Origin: Actinomycetes bacterium
Lineage (GTDB): Bacteria > Actinomycetota > Coriobacteriia > Coriobacteriales > Eggerthellaceae
DNA length: 64,000 nt
NCBI GenBank assembly: GCA_023429565.1
Contig: JAEZDJ010000088.1
Span: 1 to 64,000 of the forward strand
Direction: 5' to 3'
Part shown: positions 45,789 to 55,568 of the stretch, piece by piece
Layout of the letters: each line of letters begins with the position of its first letter
Numbering within the stretch: the stretch's first letter is position 1
The notes under the pieces: generated by a model
The model's database searches: none
What the model was told of the DNA's origin: nothing
Seen by the model: the letters and a program-made list of their open reading frames with translations, nothing else
Program-made: the position numbers and the translations under genes

Positions 45789-45831
45789 ACCTTACTCCAT
45801 GGATGTTACTTAAGTCAAGTTCGTGTTACTT
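45789..45831 (-). promoter_or_regulatory. promoter with candidate operator of the nickel/peptide importer operon
   Basis: On the minus strand a -35 TTGACT (45818-45813) and a -10 TAAGGT (45794-45789) are 18 bases apart. Two direct repeats TGTTACTT (plus strand, 45804-45811 and 45824-45831) are exactly 20 bases apart and bracket the -35. A third TGTTAC lies at 45755-45760. Two-helical-turn spacing suggests a regulator site. Confidence 0.5.
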
Positions 45832-45940
45832 TTTTTCGCCCTTCGGCCCGCATCGAGTCACCCGCGGGGAAGGGAGGCGTGGCGCGCCGTTGTGCGCGCA
45901 GGCGGACACCCACGATCAGCATGGACGATCTCACCCTTCT

Positions 45941-48664
45941 TCAGCCCTCCGCCTTCTCCACGCGCACGGCACACACTTTGTATTCAGGTGCCTTTGACAC
46001 CCGATCGAGAGCAGCATTCGTGAGCCAGTTGCTGTTGCCGTCCTGAAAATGGAAGGGCATCCAGGTATGGCCGGGATTCGTTTTCCCCGAAACGCGGGCA
46101 GTCGTCTCGATCTTTCCTCGACGGGACGACACGCACACGCGATCGCCCTCAACAATCCCCATGAGCCGGGCATCTCGATCATTCATCTCGATAAACGACC
46201 GGGAGACGATCTCATTGGCTCCCGCCGTTCTTGCCGTCATGGCACAAGCGTTGTACTGGTAAAGAACACGTCCAGTCATCAGGGCAAGCGGGTATTCCTT
46301 GTCGGGCAATTCGGCAGATGGCTGATATTCGGGCGTCGAAAAGGCGCCAAGACCTTGGGCGAACCCGCTCATGTGGAGGATGGGAGTTCCCGGGTGCTCT
46401 TCGCTCGGACAGGGCCACTGAAGGCCACGACCAGCGACTTCGGCGCCGTCCAGACGGCGGTGGCTGATGCCTCCGTACGTGGGGACCAACGAGGCGATCT
46501 CATCCATTATCTGGGAAGCGGTCAAGCGAGGCTGCTCATATCCCATGCGATTCATGACTTCGGCGAAGATGTCTGTATCGAGCCACGCACCATCCGGCCC
46601 GTCGGCAGCCTTGCGCACCCGCTGCACGCGACGCTCGGTGTTGGTGAAAGTTCCCTCCTTTTCGGCGTAGCTGCGCCCCGGCAAGACAACGTCCGCATAG
46701 CGTGCCGTCTCCGTCAGGAACAGATCATCCACCACCAAAAAGTCGAGCGACTCCAGGGCTCGGATCACGTGATGCGTGTCGGGATCCGTACGCACGGGAT
46801 CTTCGCCAAACAGGAACAGGCCCTTTATCTCGTGCTCGATCATGGCAGGGAAGCACTCTGTTGCCTTGACCCCCCGCTCATGAGGCAATTCGGTCCCCCA
46901 AGCCCGCTCAAAGCGGCGCACCGCTTCGGGATCGGTCACCTTTTGATAACCGGGAAAATCATCGGGACCGGCGCCCATGTCACATGCACCCTGAACGTTG
47001 TTCTGCCCGCGCAACGGATTCACTCCCCCGCCGGGACGGCCGAGGTTGCCGGTGACCATGGCGATGTTCGAAAGGGCCATCACGCCATCAGTGCCCGTCG
47101 AATGTTCCGTCACGCCCAGACAATAGACAATGGCCGCACTCTTGGCCTTGCCATACATCCTTGCCGCGGCAATCAGGTCATGGTGGTCGATTCCGCACAC
47201 CCTCTCAACCTGTTCAGGAGTGCAGTCACGCACGGTGGCGGCCAGTATCTCAAATCCCTCGGTGCGGTCGCGCACGAAATCCTCATCGCAAAGACCCTCT
47301 TTGATGATGCAGTTGACCACGCCGTTGGCAAACTCCACGTTGGTCCCCGGCCGCAATTTCAAATGGATGTCCGCGAGACCCGTCATCCCGATGTCGCGAG
47401 GATCCACGACAATGAGGCGGCACCCGCGTTCCACGGCAGCACGGATCTGCATGCCGATGACAGGGTGGGCTTCTTCGGGGTTTGACCCCACGAGCATGAT
47501 GACGTCAGCCTCTTGCGTGATGTCATCAATCGAGTTGGTCATGGCTCCCGAGCCAAGCATGGCAGCCAAACCCGCGACGGTGGGAGCATGGCAGACACGT
47601 GCGCAGCAATCCACGTTGCCCGTCTTGAGCGCGGTGCGAGCCATCTTCTGGAACAGATAGATGTCCTCGTTGGTGGACCGGGCACAGGCAAATGCCGCCA
47701 GTGACTCGCCGCCATGGGCTTCACGCAGTTCCGAGAACCGCGATGCCACCAAATCGAGCGCTTCATCCCAAGTAGCTGGCTCAAATTCGCCCGTGGCATG
47801 ATTCTTGACAAGCGGCGTTCTCAGTCGATCGGGGGCATCCACGAAGTCAAAGCTCGCGGACCTCCCCTTCACGCACAGACGACCGCCGTTCGACGGACCG
47901 GGAGCTCCTTGCGCATCGACGATGCGCCCTTCCTCCACCGCAAAGTCAATCTGACACCCCACCCCGCAATGGGGACAGGTGGTGCGCACAGGACTCACAT
48001 CGGCCGGGCGATAGTTCCTTTGCCGCTTCTCGATCAGGGCCCCGGTTGGGCAAGCTTGGGCACACGTGCCGCAGGATTCGCATTTCGTCATGCGCCATTC
48101 TTGCCCAAACGGGGCTTCTATTGCAGTGCGCAGCCCGCGCTTTGCCGTCCGCAAGGTATGATTGCCCGCCAGTTCGCTGCAGGCCCGCACGCATCGCTGG
48201 CAGGTGATGCACAGGTTCGGGTCGAAGGAAAGAAAGGGATTGGAATCAAGGACTTCTTCGCGCTTTCGTTCCGGTGCCATGCGATACGTCGGGTCGACGA
48301 CACCGCACGCGCGACAAACCGATTGTAGCTCGCACGAACCGTTCGCCGCGCAGGAGAAACAGTAATTCGTCGAGTTGAGGCCATGATCGGACAGCATGAG
48401 ATCAAGGACCATGCGACGATGCTCGGCAATCCGAGAGGACTCGGTGATGACGTTCATCCCCTCCCGTGCCAGAGCCGTGCAAGACGCAACCAAAGGAGTC
48501 TCGCCCTCGACCTCGACGGCACACACCCGGCACGACCCAATGGGCATGAGGCCCTTCAGATGACACAGGGTGGGGATGGAAACGCCTGCGCCTTGCGCAG
48601 CCTCCAAGATGGTCGTGCCCTCCACGACCTCAATCGTCCTGCCATTCAGGGTAATGCTAGGCAT
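45941..48664 (-). CDS. formate dehydrogenase alpha subunit, Cys type, with NuoG-like N-terminal Fe-S domain
   Basis: The 907-residue protein begins with a 2Fe-2S domain (CHLKGLMPIGSCRVC, residues 34-48). A histidine/cysteine cluster and two 4Fe-4S pairs follow (CITCQRCVRAC and CESCGTCAQAC, about 152-205). The bis-MGD domain starts CPHCGVGC at 230. The catalytic Cys is Cys358 in CARVCHAPTV, where related enzymes have selenocysteine. This is the soluble NAD(P)-linked formate dehydrogenase type. It oxidises formate to CO2 (or the reverse) with the partner at 48657. The ATG at 48664 overlaps that partner's end by 8 bases. No Tat signal, so it is cytoplasmic. Confidence 0.92.
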   Translation of the reverse strand: MPSITLNGRTIEVVEGTTILEAAQGAGVSIPTLCHLKGLMPIGSCRVCAVEVEGETPLVASCTALAREGMNVITESSRIAEHRRMVLDLMLSDHGLNSTNYCFSCAANGSCELQSVCRACGVVDPTYRMAPERKREEVLDSNPFLSFDPNLCITCQRCVRACSELAGNHTLRTAKRGLRTAIEAPFGQEWRMTKCESCGTCAQACPTGALIEKRQRNYRPADVSPVRTTCPHCGVGCQIDFAVEEGRIVDAQGAPGPSNGGRLCVKGRSASFDFVDAPDRLRTPLVKNHATGEFEPATWDEALDLVASRFSELREAHGGESLAAFACARSTNEDIYLFQKMARTALKTGNVDCCARVCHAPTVAGLAAMLGSGAMTNSIDDITQEADVIMLVGSNPEEAHPVIGMQIRAAVERGCRLIVVDPRDIGMTGLADIHLKLRPGTNVEFANGVVNCIIKEGLCDEDFVRDRTEGFEILAATVRDCTPEQVERVCGIDHHDLIAAARMYGKAKSAAIVYCLGVTEHSTGTDGVMALSNIAMVTGNLGRPGGGVNPLRGQNNVQGACDMGAGPDDFPGYQKVTDPEAVRRFERAWGTELPHERGVKATECFPAMIEHEIKGLFLFGEDPVRTDPDTHHVIRALESLDFLVVDDLFLTETARYADVVLPGRSYAEKEGTFTNTERRVQRVRKAADGPDGAWLDTDIFAEVMNRMGYEQPRLTASQIMDEIASLVPTYGGISHRRLDGAEVAGRGLQWPCPSEEHPGTPILHMSGFAQGLGAFSTPEYQPSAELPDKEYPLALMTGRVLYQYNACAMTARTAGANEIVSRSFIEMNDRDARLMGIVEGDRVCVSSRRGKIETTARVSGKTNPGHTWMPFHFQDGNSNWLTNAALDRVSKAPEYKVCAVRVEKAEG

Positions 48665-50495
48665 ATCGTTCCCTGCCTCCTTTAAGCACTCCACAGCCAA
48701 AATGGTCGCACCGCAAGCAGCGTCCGCACTCCTGCTCGACCTCCTGTCGGCTCATGCCCACTTCGACATCAAGATAGTCATGCTTTCGGCTGCGAGCCGG
48801 CCGTTCCACCATCTCCACGCGTCCTCGCGGCGTTCGGTCGTTGGCGCGGGGAGCGGGAGCGCTGACTTCACAGGATATCTTGTGATGATATCCCAGGTGC
48901 TCATCTATGTTGCGTGCAGCCACCCTTCCGGCCGCAATCGCCTTGATCACGGTCGAGGGACCCGTCTGGCAATCTCCGCCGACGAAAACGCCATCCACGC
49001 CTTCTGCATTCAGATGCTCGTCGGCATTGAAACAGCCCCATGTCGTCTTCATGCCGACCTCCTCAAAGGGACCGGCATCGATGTCCTGGCCAACGGCGAT
49101 CAGAACGACGTCTGCATCGATGCGGCTCAGAGGTTTGTCTGCCGCCACCGGTGCCGGCCGGCCGCCCCGCACGGCGCCGATCATCTGAGGTTGCGTCACG
49201 AGGCCGACACACCGTCCCTCATCATCTGACTCGATTGCCACCGGGGACTCCAAGACCACCATCTCGATGCCTTCTGCTATGGCGCTCTCAATTTCTGCAG
49301 CCAAGGCAGTCATGTCTTCCTTGCGACGGCGATACACCACCGACACCTCGGACGCGCCCGCACGCACCGATGTCCGAGCACAGTCCATGGCCACGTTGCC
49401 GCCGCCGATCACCGCCACCTTCTTGCCCGTGAAATCGGGATAGTCCCCATCTCCGATGCGACCCAACAGGTCAACCGCCGACAAAACCCCTGCGGCGTCC
49501 ACGTTGTCCACCCGCAGTGTTTTGCCAACTTGGGCACCTATGGCAACATAGACGGCATCATACGTGTCAGCGAGCTCGCGCATTTCCTCCGCTCCCACCC
49601 GCCTGCCGCACTGAGCCGTGACGGTACCCGCTGACAAGATGCCTCGGATGTCCTCGTCAAGACGTTCCCGCGGGAAACGGTAGGCGGGGATCCCATAGCG
49701 CAGCATGCCTCCCAGCTGTTCGCGAGCCTCGAACACCGTCACGCGATGTCCCATGAGGGCCAGGAAATAGGCACAGGTCAGTCCGCTCGGCCCACCTCCG
49801 ACCACGGCCACGGATCGCGCCGTGTCCACGCCGTGGGGAGGCGTTGGCACCCTATCGGCCGACACCTGGTCGACAGCGTATTTCTTTATGCCTCGAATGT
49901 TGAGGGGAGCATCGATGAGCGTGCGGCGGCACCGCTTCTCGCAGGGATGCTCGCACACGAAGGCACAGGCGGTGGGAAACGGGTTGTCCCTGCGAACCAT
50001 CGCGACGGCACCAGCATAATCTCCCTCGGAGACCAAGGCGATGTAGGCAGGAACGTCAACGTGGGCAGGGCACAGCGTCTCGCAGGGAACGGTCTGCCCA
50101 ACGCCAGCCTGGCATGAGCCGGTTTCCACATGGCTGTGGTACTCATCGGCACACGAGTCCATTCCCTCAAGCACGGTGCGCGCAGCCTCGTAGCCAATCG
50201 CACAATCGGCCGCGTCGCGCACCATCTCGGCGAGCATGCGCAAGGAGCGCAACGTCTCCTCGTCGGCCTCACCCGCCAGCACATGCTCAAGCAAAGCGGC
50301 CATACGGGGAAGCCCGTCACGGCAGGGGACGCATTTCCCGCACGTCTGCGCTTCGCTCGCGCGCAGCGCCGAAAGCTGGACGGCAAGGGGACACGTGCCT
50401 GGAGGCATCGCCTCCACCCGTCGTTCAAACATGTCCAAATATCCCGCGATACGTGCATCATCTTGGGCCCTAGGCGAAATCGATAACCTCGTCAA
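48657..50495 (-). CDS. NAD(P)-linked flavin oxidoreductase: NuoF-tail Fe-S domain fused to GltD-like domain
   Basis: The 612-residue protein starts with a NuoF C-terminal-type 4Fe-4S domain (TCGKCVPCRDG, Cys52, 55, 58, and Cys98). A GltD-like part follows: a Fe-S-rich helical region (CETLCPAHVDVPAY; CEHPCEKRC), an FAD site (VAVVGGGPSGLTCAYFL, about 228-244), and an NAD(P) site (VAVIGGGNVAMDCARTS). A C-terminal Cys set ends in ECGRCLRCDHFGCG. The NuoF FMN domain is missing. It likely takes electrons from the formate dehydrogenase subunit to NAD(P). The Met start at 50495 is plausible but not strongly supported by a ribosome site. Confidence 0.85.
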   Translation of the reverse strand: MTRLSISPRAQDDARIAGYLDMFERRVEAMPPGTCPLAVQLSALRASEAQTCGKCVPCRDGLPRMAALLEHVLAGEADEETLRSLRMLAEMVRDAADCAIGYEAARTVLEGMDSCADEYHSHVETGSCQAGVGQTVPCETLCPAHVDVPAYIALVSEGDYAGAVAMVRRDNPFPTACAFVCEHPCEKRCRRTLIDAPLNIRGIKKYAVDQVSADRVPTPPHGVDTARSVAVVGGGPSGLTCAYFLALMGHRVTVFEAREQLGGMLRYGIPAYRFPRERLDEDIRGILSAGTVTAQCGRRVGAEEMRELADTYDAVYVAIGAQVGKTLRVDNVDAAGVLSAVDLLGRIGDGDYPDFTGKKVAVIGGGNVAMDCARTSVRAGASEVSVVYRRRKEDMTALAAEIESAIAEGIEMVVLESPVAIESDDEGRCVGLVTQPQMIGAVRGGRPAPVAADKPLSRIDADVVLIAVGQDIDAGPFEEVGMKTTWGCFNADEHLNAEGVDGVFVGGDCQTGPSTVIKAIAAGRVAARNIDEHLGYHHKISCEVSAPAPRANDRTPRGRVEMVERPARSRKHDYLDVEVGMSRQEVEQECGRCLRCDHFGCGVLKGGRERYA

Positions 50496-50666
50496 CAGTC
50501 CTCCACGTCTTCCTCTTGTTCAATCATCAGGTGCTGGTCGCCCCCCTCGACGCCCGCCTCCCCCATTCTCATCGGTAAGAGGAGATCTGGCGAGCCTGTT
50601 TGAACGCCTTCGTTCAAAGCCCCCGTCGCCAGAGAGTCAAGGCAGAAATCGACCATACGGGACATT

Positions 50667-52064
50667 CTATCCGTTCTGCCTCCGCATGTCCTCCAAGGGC
50701 AAGGGGGGCTCCACTTCGTCAGGGTCAAAGGGAACCTCCCCGACGTCGATGGCCTCTTTCGCATCGGGCAAGATGACATTCAGCAGAATGCCCACCACCG
50801 ATCCCACGGCCAACCCGGAAAGCGAGATGGTGAGTCCGCCCAACGGTACCACGATCCCTCCCGCAGCGCTGTACGCAATGCCGAGCGATAGCACCAAGAT
50901 AAGTGCTGTGATCAGCACGTTTCGACTCTGCATGAAGTCGACCCGGTTCTCCACCAGGTTACGGATGCCCACAGCAGATATCATGCCGTACAGCACGAGC
51001 GAGACGCCTCCGATGACACAAGGAGGCATGGCGGCAACCACCGCCTCGAACTTGGGACAAAACGAAAGCAGGATGGCAAACCCAGCTGCTATGCGGATCA
51101 CGCGGGGATCGAACACGCGAGTCAATGCCAAGACCCCTATGTTTTCTCCATAGGTCGTGCTTGCAGGAGCGCCGAAAAACGAGGCGATGACCGTGGCGAC
51201 TCCGTCTCCCAAAAACGTGCGATGGAGGCCCGGCTCGGCAAGGTAGTTGCGATTGCACGTCGTGCTGATGGCCGAGACATCGCCGATGTGCTCGATGGTC
51301 GTGGCAATGGCGAGTGGCATGATGGTGATGATGGCCGTGAGGGCCAAGCCTGAGTCAAAATTAGCCCCAAACAGCGAGAAAACGGTGTTGTCCCATATGA
51401 TGGGCATGCCGAACCAGTCCGCTGACGCCACACCCGCGAAGCTGACCTCGCCGGCAAGCGCCGCCACGGCATAGGAGGCCACAACGCCCAGCAAGATGGG
51501 AATGATCTTGATCATTCCCCGTCCCCAAATGTTGCATGCGACGATGACGGCAACGGCAACGAGGGCGACGAGCCAGTTTGTCTCGCAGTTCTCGATGGCC
51601 GAACTCGCCAGAATGAGACCGATGCAGATGACGATGGGGCCGGTGACGACCGGAGGAAAAAACCGCATGATACGGTCCCTTCCGAAGATTTTGAACAGGG
51701 CCGAAATAACGAAATACAGAAGCCCGGCGCAAGCCACGCCCAGGCAGGCATACGGCAGCAGATTGGCTTCCTTGTTGGGCGCGATGGCAGCGTATCCGGC
51801 GATGAACGCAAAGGAGGATCCCAGAAACGCCGGGACCTTGCCTTTGGAGAAAAGGTGAAACAGCAGCGTGCCTATGCCGGCAAACAGCAGAGTCGTCGAT
51901 ACCGACAGCCCCGTGACCACGGGCACGAGAACCGTCGCGCCAAACATGGCGAACATGTGCTGGAGACCGAACAGCAGCATTTTCGGCGCTCCAAGGGGAC
52001 GCACGTCATACACGGCTTCGGGATTGTCCTTCGCTCCCATGGTTGGAACCTGACGATCACCCAT
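50667..52064 (-). CDS. uraA: uracil permease (UraA, NCS2 family)
   Basis: The 465-residue protein has about 14 helices. Family motifs include QHMFAMFGATVLVPVVTG, the sugar/uracil-binding region GVASADWFGMPIIWDN, and TIEHIGDVSAIST with the key Glu and His. The ATG at 52064 follows AAGGGGTGGCAG. Uracil:proton symport is the family function. It is divergent from the MerR regulator across about 380 bases. Its end is followed by about 170 bases without a gene. Confidence 0.92.
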   Translation of the reverse strand: MGDRQVPTMGAKDNPEAVYDVRPLGAPKMLLFGLQHMFAMFGATVLVPVVTGLSVSTTLLFAGIGTLLFHLFSKGKVPAFLGSSFAFIAGYAAIAPNKEANLLPYACLGVACAGLLYFVISALFKIFGRDRIMRFFPPVVTGPIVICIGLILASSAIENCETNWLVALVAVAVIVACNIWGRGMIKIIPILLGVVASYAVAALAGEVSFAGVASADWFGMPIIWDNTVFSLFGANFDSGLALTAIITIMPLAIATTIEHIGDVSAISTTCNRNYLAEPGLHRTFLGDGVATVIASFFGAPASTTYGENIGVLALTRVFDPRVIRIAAGFAILLSFCPKFEAVVAAMPPCVIGGVSLVLYGMISAVGIRNLVENRVDFMQSRNVLITALILVLSLGIAYSAAGGIVVPLGGLTISLSGLAVGSVVGILLNVILPDAKEAIDVGEVPFDPDEVEPPLPLEDMRRQNG

Positions 52065-52443
52065 CTGCCACCCCTTGCCTTTCGGAATGCCCGTATGAAC
52101 CGCTGAGCCATGCGCATGCAGGCACCTGCGCACAACCTTGTATATGATGCCACAACCCAAGCGGAACAAAGGGGCCGATGACGCAATTCAGGGAAAGATC
52201 CTGACGATGCGCGCCCTAGATGCACCGCCCTCTCGCTCACGGTCCAAACAGCAACGCTTCCCCGACGGCGGCTCGGAAACGCCTGCGCCAGATGGTAAAA
52301 TTCGTACATCATACATCCTCGACCAGCATCGATATCCGGCGACGTGAAAAGCAAGGCATTGCCCAGCCTTCACGATCAGATCCCGGGAGACAGTGACAGA
52401 TGCAGGTTTTTCCTTGTCCCAACCTCAAACAAAAGGAGCCGAT
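52065..52443. other. divergent region between uraA and the MerR regulator
   Basis: No gene is seen. There is no recognisable PyrR-type leader and no clear riboswitch. MerR-type operators usually sit between a -35 and -10 spaced 19 bases, but I could not identify one with confidence. Confidence 0.3.
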
Positions 52444-53274
52444 ATGCGATCCCCTTTGCTTCTCTCCACAGGCGAATTCGCCCGCATGTGCAACGTGAGC
52501 AGGGAGCTGCTCGTCCACTACGACAAAATTGGCCTGTTGAAACCTCAGGAAGTCGCCGAAAACGGCTACCGATACTACTCTCTCAAGCAGCTGTATCTGT
52601 TCGACGTCATCCGGTTCTTTCTCGACACGGGCATGACGATGAAAGAAGTGAAGGAATACCTGGACAACCGGACGACCGATCTGTTCCTCGAAACCATCCA
52701 AACCAATATCGAGAACATGCGCCGGCAGCGGGATCTGCTCGACGCGCGCATCGGCATGATGGAAAAGATGCGCTACCTCACCCAACGGTCACTTCTGTTT
52801 CCCAAGGACAAGCCTCGCCTGTCGTACTGGGACGACATATGGTTCATCACAACCGACGTCGAGCGCGAGCGGACACAGCAGACCTACGCGCAGGCCGTCA
52901 GCGCGCATTCCGATCTCTGCCGCAACACGGCTGGCGTGTCAAAGTTTCCCCTCGGCCGAATCATCGACATACCCGATCCCCACAAGCCGCAGGAGTATTA
53001 CTACACCAAGCTTATCACCTGGGTATCGCCTCCCAACGATCCCGGCGCGCTTGAGGGGCATATCGTCCACAAGCCACGGGGAAACTATGCAGTCATCCTG
53101 CATCAGGGAGGAACGAGCACTGTCGAACGCTCATACGCGAAGCTTCTTGACTATGTCAAGAAGGAAGGGTTCGAAATGCTCGGCCCCATCTACGAGCTCG
53201 ACATGAACTCATACCTGATGTCTCAGTCTTCGGAAGATTACCTGCTCCACATCTCCGTGCTTGTCAACGCTTAG
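52444..53274 (+). CDS. MerR-family transcriptional regulator with effector-binding domain
   Basis: The 276-residue protein starts at 52444 after AAAAGGAGCCGAT. The N-terminal MerR helix-turn-helix is clear (STGEFARMCNVSRELLVHYDKIGLL), and the coiled coil lies at about 85-115. The C-terminal half resembles the GyrI/BmrR-type effector domain (GNYAVILHQGGTSTVERSYAKLLDYV). Such regulators respond to small hydrophobic or cationic ligands. The divergent uracil permease may be its target, or the gene may regulate only itself. Confidence 0.87.
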   Translation: MRSPLLLSTGEFARMCNVSRELLVHYDKIGLLKPQEVAENGYRYYSLKQLYLFDVIRFFLDTGMTMKEVKEYLDNRTTDLFLETIQTNIENMRRQRDLLDARIGMMEKMRYLTQRSLLFPKDKPRLSYWDDIWFITTDVERERTQQTYAQAVSAHSDLCRNTAGVSKFPLGRIIDIPDPHKPQEYYYTKLITWVSPPNDPGALEGHIVHKPRGNYAVILHQGGTSTVERSYAKLLDYVKKEGFEMLGPIYELDMNSYLMSQSSEDYLLHISVLVNA

Positions 53275-53432
53275 CGGAGCGATGTTCGCCATCCTTGCCG
53301 ACCATGCTCCCCAGCTGCTGCTTTGACTTTTCGGCAATGAGCGGCGGCGCCATGGCGCCGTCCACGCAAGAATCCCAGCCCGACCAGACGGCGGCATCGT
53401 CACCGTCAAAGACGTCCCCACAAAAAGCAGCC

Positions 53433-53466
53433 GAGCTGCGGCATCGGCCTCCCGATGTCGCAGCTC
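53433..53466 (+). terminator. terminator after the MerR regulator
   Basis: GAGCTGCGGCATCGG (53433-53447) pairs with CCGATGTCGCAGCTC (53452-53466) with one G-U pair and a CCTC loop. A short TTT follows. Confidence 0.55.
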
Positions 53467-53488
53467 GCCCTTTCCACCCAACAGAAAA

Positions 53489-53522
53489 CCGCCCACGTCA
53501 GCACAAGGCATGTCGTGGGCGG
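53489..53522 (-). terminator. intrinsic terminator of acs
   Basis: On the minus strand a 9-base stem (CCGCCCACG at 53522-53514 and its complement at 53497-53489) is followed by TTTTCTGTT, 20 bases after the acs stop. Confidence 0.8.
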
Positions 53523-53541
53523 TTCCGGGTCGCAGGGACCG

Positions 53542-55533
53542 TTAGGCGGTCATGCGCTTGGTCTCCTCTATCAACTCATAGACCACCGAAGGCTCTGACA
53601 GGGTCGAGATGTCGCACAGGTCCTCGGTCTCCTGAGCGGCGATCTTGCGAAGGATGCGACGCATGATCTTTCCGCTGCGCGTCTTTGGCAACGCCTGCGT
53701 GAAGTGGATGATGTCAGGCGTGGCGATGGGACCGATCGCCTCACGCACGTGCTCAAGCAACTCGGCTCGCAGGTCGTCGCTGATGATCGATCCCTCCTTC
53801 ACCGTCACGTATGCGTAGATGCCCTCGCCCTTGACCGGATGGGGACAGCCCACCACGGCAGCTTCGGCCACCTGCATGTATGAAACCAAGGCGCTCTCGA
53901 CCTCAGCCGTCCCGATGCGATGGCCCGAGACGTTCATGACATCGTCGATGCGGCCCGTGATCCAGAAATACCCGTCTTCGTCGCGATAGGCACCGTCTCC
54001 GGTGGTGTAGCAACCCGCCGTGGGGAAATACACGTCCTTGAAAGCCTTGTCGTTGTTGTAGACGCCCAACATCATGCCCGGCCAAGGACGCGACACCACC
54101 AAGCTTCCGGCCTCGTTTGCTCCCGTCTCGGTACCGTCGGGACGAACGACGCGCGGGGCGACGCCGAAGAACGGCAGGGCGGCAGAACCAGGTTTCATGT
54201 CGACCGCACCAGGAATGGTGGTGATCATGACGCCGCCGGTCTCCGTCTGCCACCACGTGTCGGCAACGGGGCATCGGCCCTGCCCGATGGCAGAGTAGTA
54301 CCACAGCCACGCCTTGGACGTGATGGGCTCTCCGACGGACCCCAAAAGACGCAAGCTGCTGACATCGTGCCCGTTCACCCACTTCTCGCCATCTTTCATC
54401 ATCGCCCGGATGGCCGTCGGGGCGGTATAGAGAACGTTCACGCCAAATTTTTCAACGACGTCCCAGTACCGGTCGGGTTTCGGATAATTGGGCACGCCCT
54501 CGAACATGAGCGTTGTCGCTCCGTTCGACAACGGTCCGTACACCAGATACGAATGCCCCGTGATCCAGCCGGCGTCCGCCGTGCACCAATAGACGTCGTT
54601 CTCCTTGAGGTCGAAGACATACTTCGCCGTCATGGTGGCGTAGAGTAGATAGCCGCCCGTGCCATGGAGGATGCCCTTTGGCTTGGCCGTGCTTCCGCTC
54701 GTGTACAGGATGAACAGGGGATCATTGGCCTCCATGCTCTCCGGTTCGCACTGCGGCGATTCTCCGGCCATCTGATCGTCCCACCACACATCCCGGTCAA
54801 CAGTCATTTCCGTGCGTTTTTCCAAACGCCGCACGACCACGCAGCTCTTCACTTGAGGGCACATGTCCAACGCCTTGTCGCAGATGTCCTTCAAGCGCAG
54901 GATCTTGCCCGAACGGTACCCGAAGTTGGCAGTGACGACCACCTTGGCCTCCGAGTCGTTGATGCGGTCCTTCAGCGCCTCTGCGGAAAGGCCGCTGAAC
55001 ACCACGCAGTGGATAGCCCCTATGCGTGCGCAGGCAAGCATGGTGATGGCGAGCTGAGGAACCATGGGCATGTACAGGACCACGCTCTCGCCCTTCTTCA
55101 CCCCAAGCCGCTTCAACATGTTCCCCGCCTTGCAGACTTCGCGATGAAGGCGCTGGTAGGTGTAGACGTCCACTTCCTCGGTAGGCTCGCCTTGCCAAAT
55201 GAGCGCAGCCTTGTTGCGGCGCGCGCCATCCAAATGACGGTCAAGGCAGTTGTAGGAAGCATTGAGCTCGGCCCCGCGGAAGTACCTGACGAAGGGCTTT
55301 TCCGATTCGAAATCATACTCTTCCACTGCATCCCAGGGCTTGAACCAATCCACATGCTCGCCCGCCATCTGCGCCCAGAACGACTCGGGATCCTCCATCG
55401 ATCTCCGGTAGAGGTCATCGTAATCCTGCCTGCTTTTGACAAGCGCATTGTAGCTGAACTCGGGAGACGGCTCGATCGATCGCTCGTTCTCCAACAGTTG
55501 CCTGATAAAGGCGGTACGGGTGTTCTTCTTCAT
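53542..55533 (-). CDS. acs: acetyl-CoA synthetase (AMP-forming)
   Basis: The 663-residue enzyme makes acetyl-CoA from acetate, ATP and CoA. It has the adenylation motif YTSGSTAKPKGILHGTGGYL and TWWQTETGG. The C-terminal PKTRSGKIMRR has the lysine that protein acetyltransferases modify to switch the enzyme off. A helical N-terminal region (FEWFKPWDAVEEYDF-like, WFKPWDAVEEYDFESEKPFV) is typical. The ATG follows GAAGGGAACCTATC. It lies 35 bases after the companion gene at 55569. The length is normal. Confidence 0.96.
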   Translation of the reverse strand: MKKNTRTAFIRQLLENERSIEPSPEFSYNALVKSRQDYDDLYRRSMEDPESFWAQMAGEHVDWFKPWDAVEEYDFESEKPFVRYFRGAELNASYNCLDRHLDGARRNKAALIWQGEPTEEVDVYTYQRLHREVCKAGNMLKRLGVKKGESVVLYMPMVPQLAITMLACARIGAIHCVVFSGLSAEALKDRINDSEAKVVVTANFGYRSGKILRLKDICDKALDMCPQVKSCVVVRRLEKRTEMTVDRDVWWDDQMAGESPQCEPESMEANDPLFILYTSGSTAKPKGILHGTGGYLLYATMTAKYVFDLKENDVYWCTADAGWITGHSYLVYGPLSNGATTLMFEGVPNYPKPDRYWDVVEKFGVNVLYTAPTAIRAMMKDGEKWVNGHDVSSLRLLGSVGEPITSKAWLWYYSAIGQGRCPVADTWWQTETGGVMITTIPGAVDMKPGSAALPFFGVAPRVVRPDGTETGANEAGSLVVSRPWPGMMLGVYNNDKAFKDVYFPTAGCYTTGDGAYRDEDGYFWITGRIDDVMNVSGHRIGTAEVESALVSYMQVAEAAVVGCPHPVKGEGIYAYVTVKEGSIISDDLRAELLEHVREAIGPIATPDIIHFTQALPKTRSGKIMRRILRKIAAQETEDLCDISTLSEPSVVYELIEETKRMTA

Positions 55534-55568
55534 GATAGGTTCCCTTCTTCACATCGCCGGATGGAGAA

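Noticed and set aside
46049..47485. 478-codon plus-strand frame over the formate dehydrogenase gene
   Set aside because: Antisense shadow of the 907-residue formate dehydrogenase.
48000..48664. Selenocysteine in the formate dehydrogenase
   Set aside because: The catalytic position reads TGC (Cys358) and there is no in-frame TGA in the gene.
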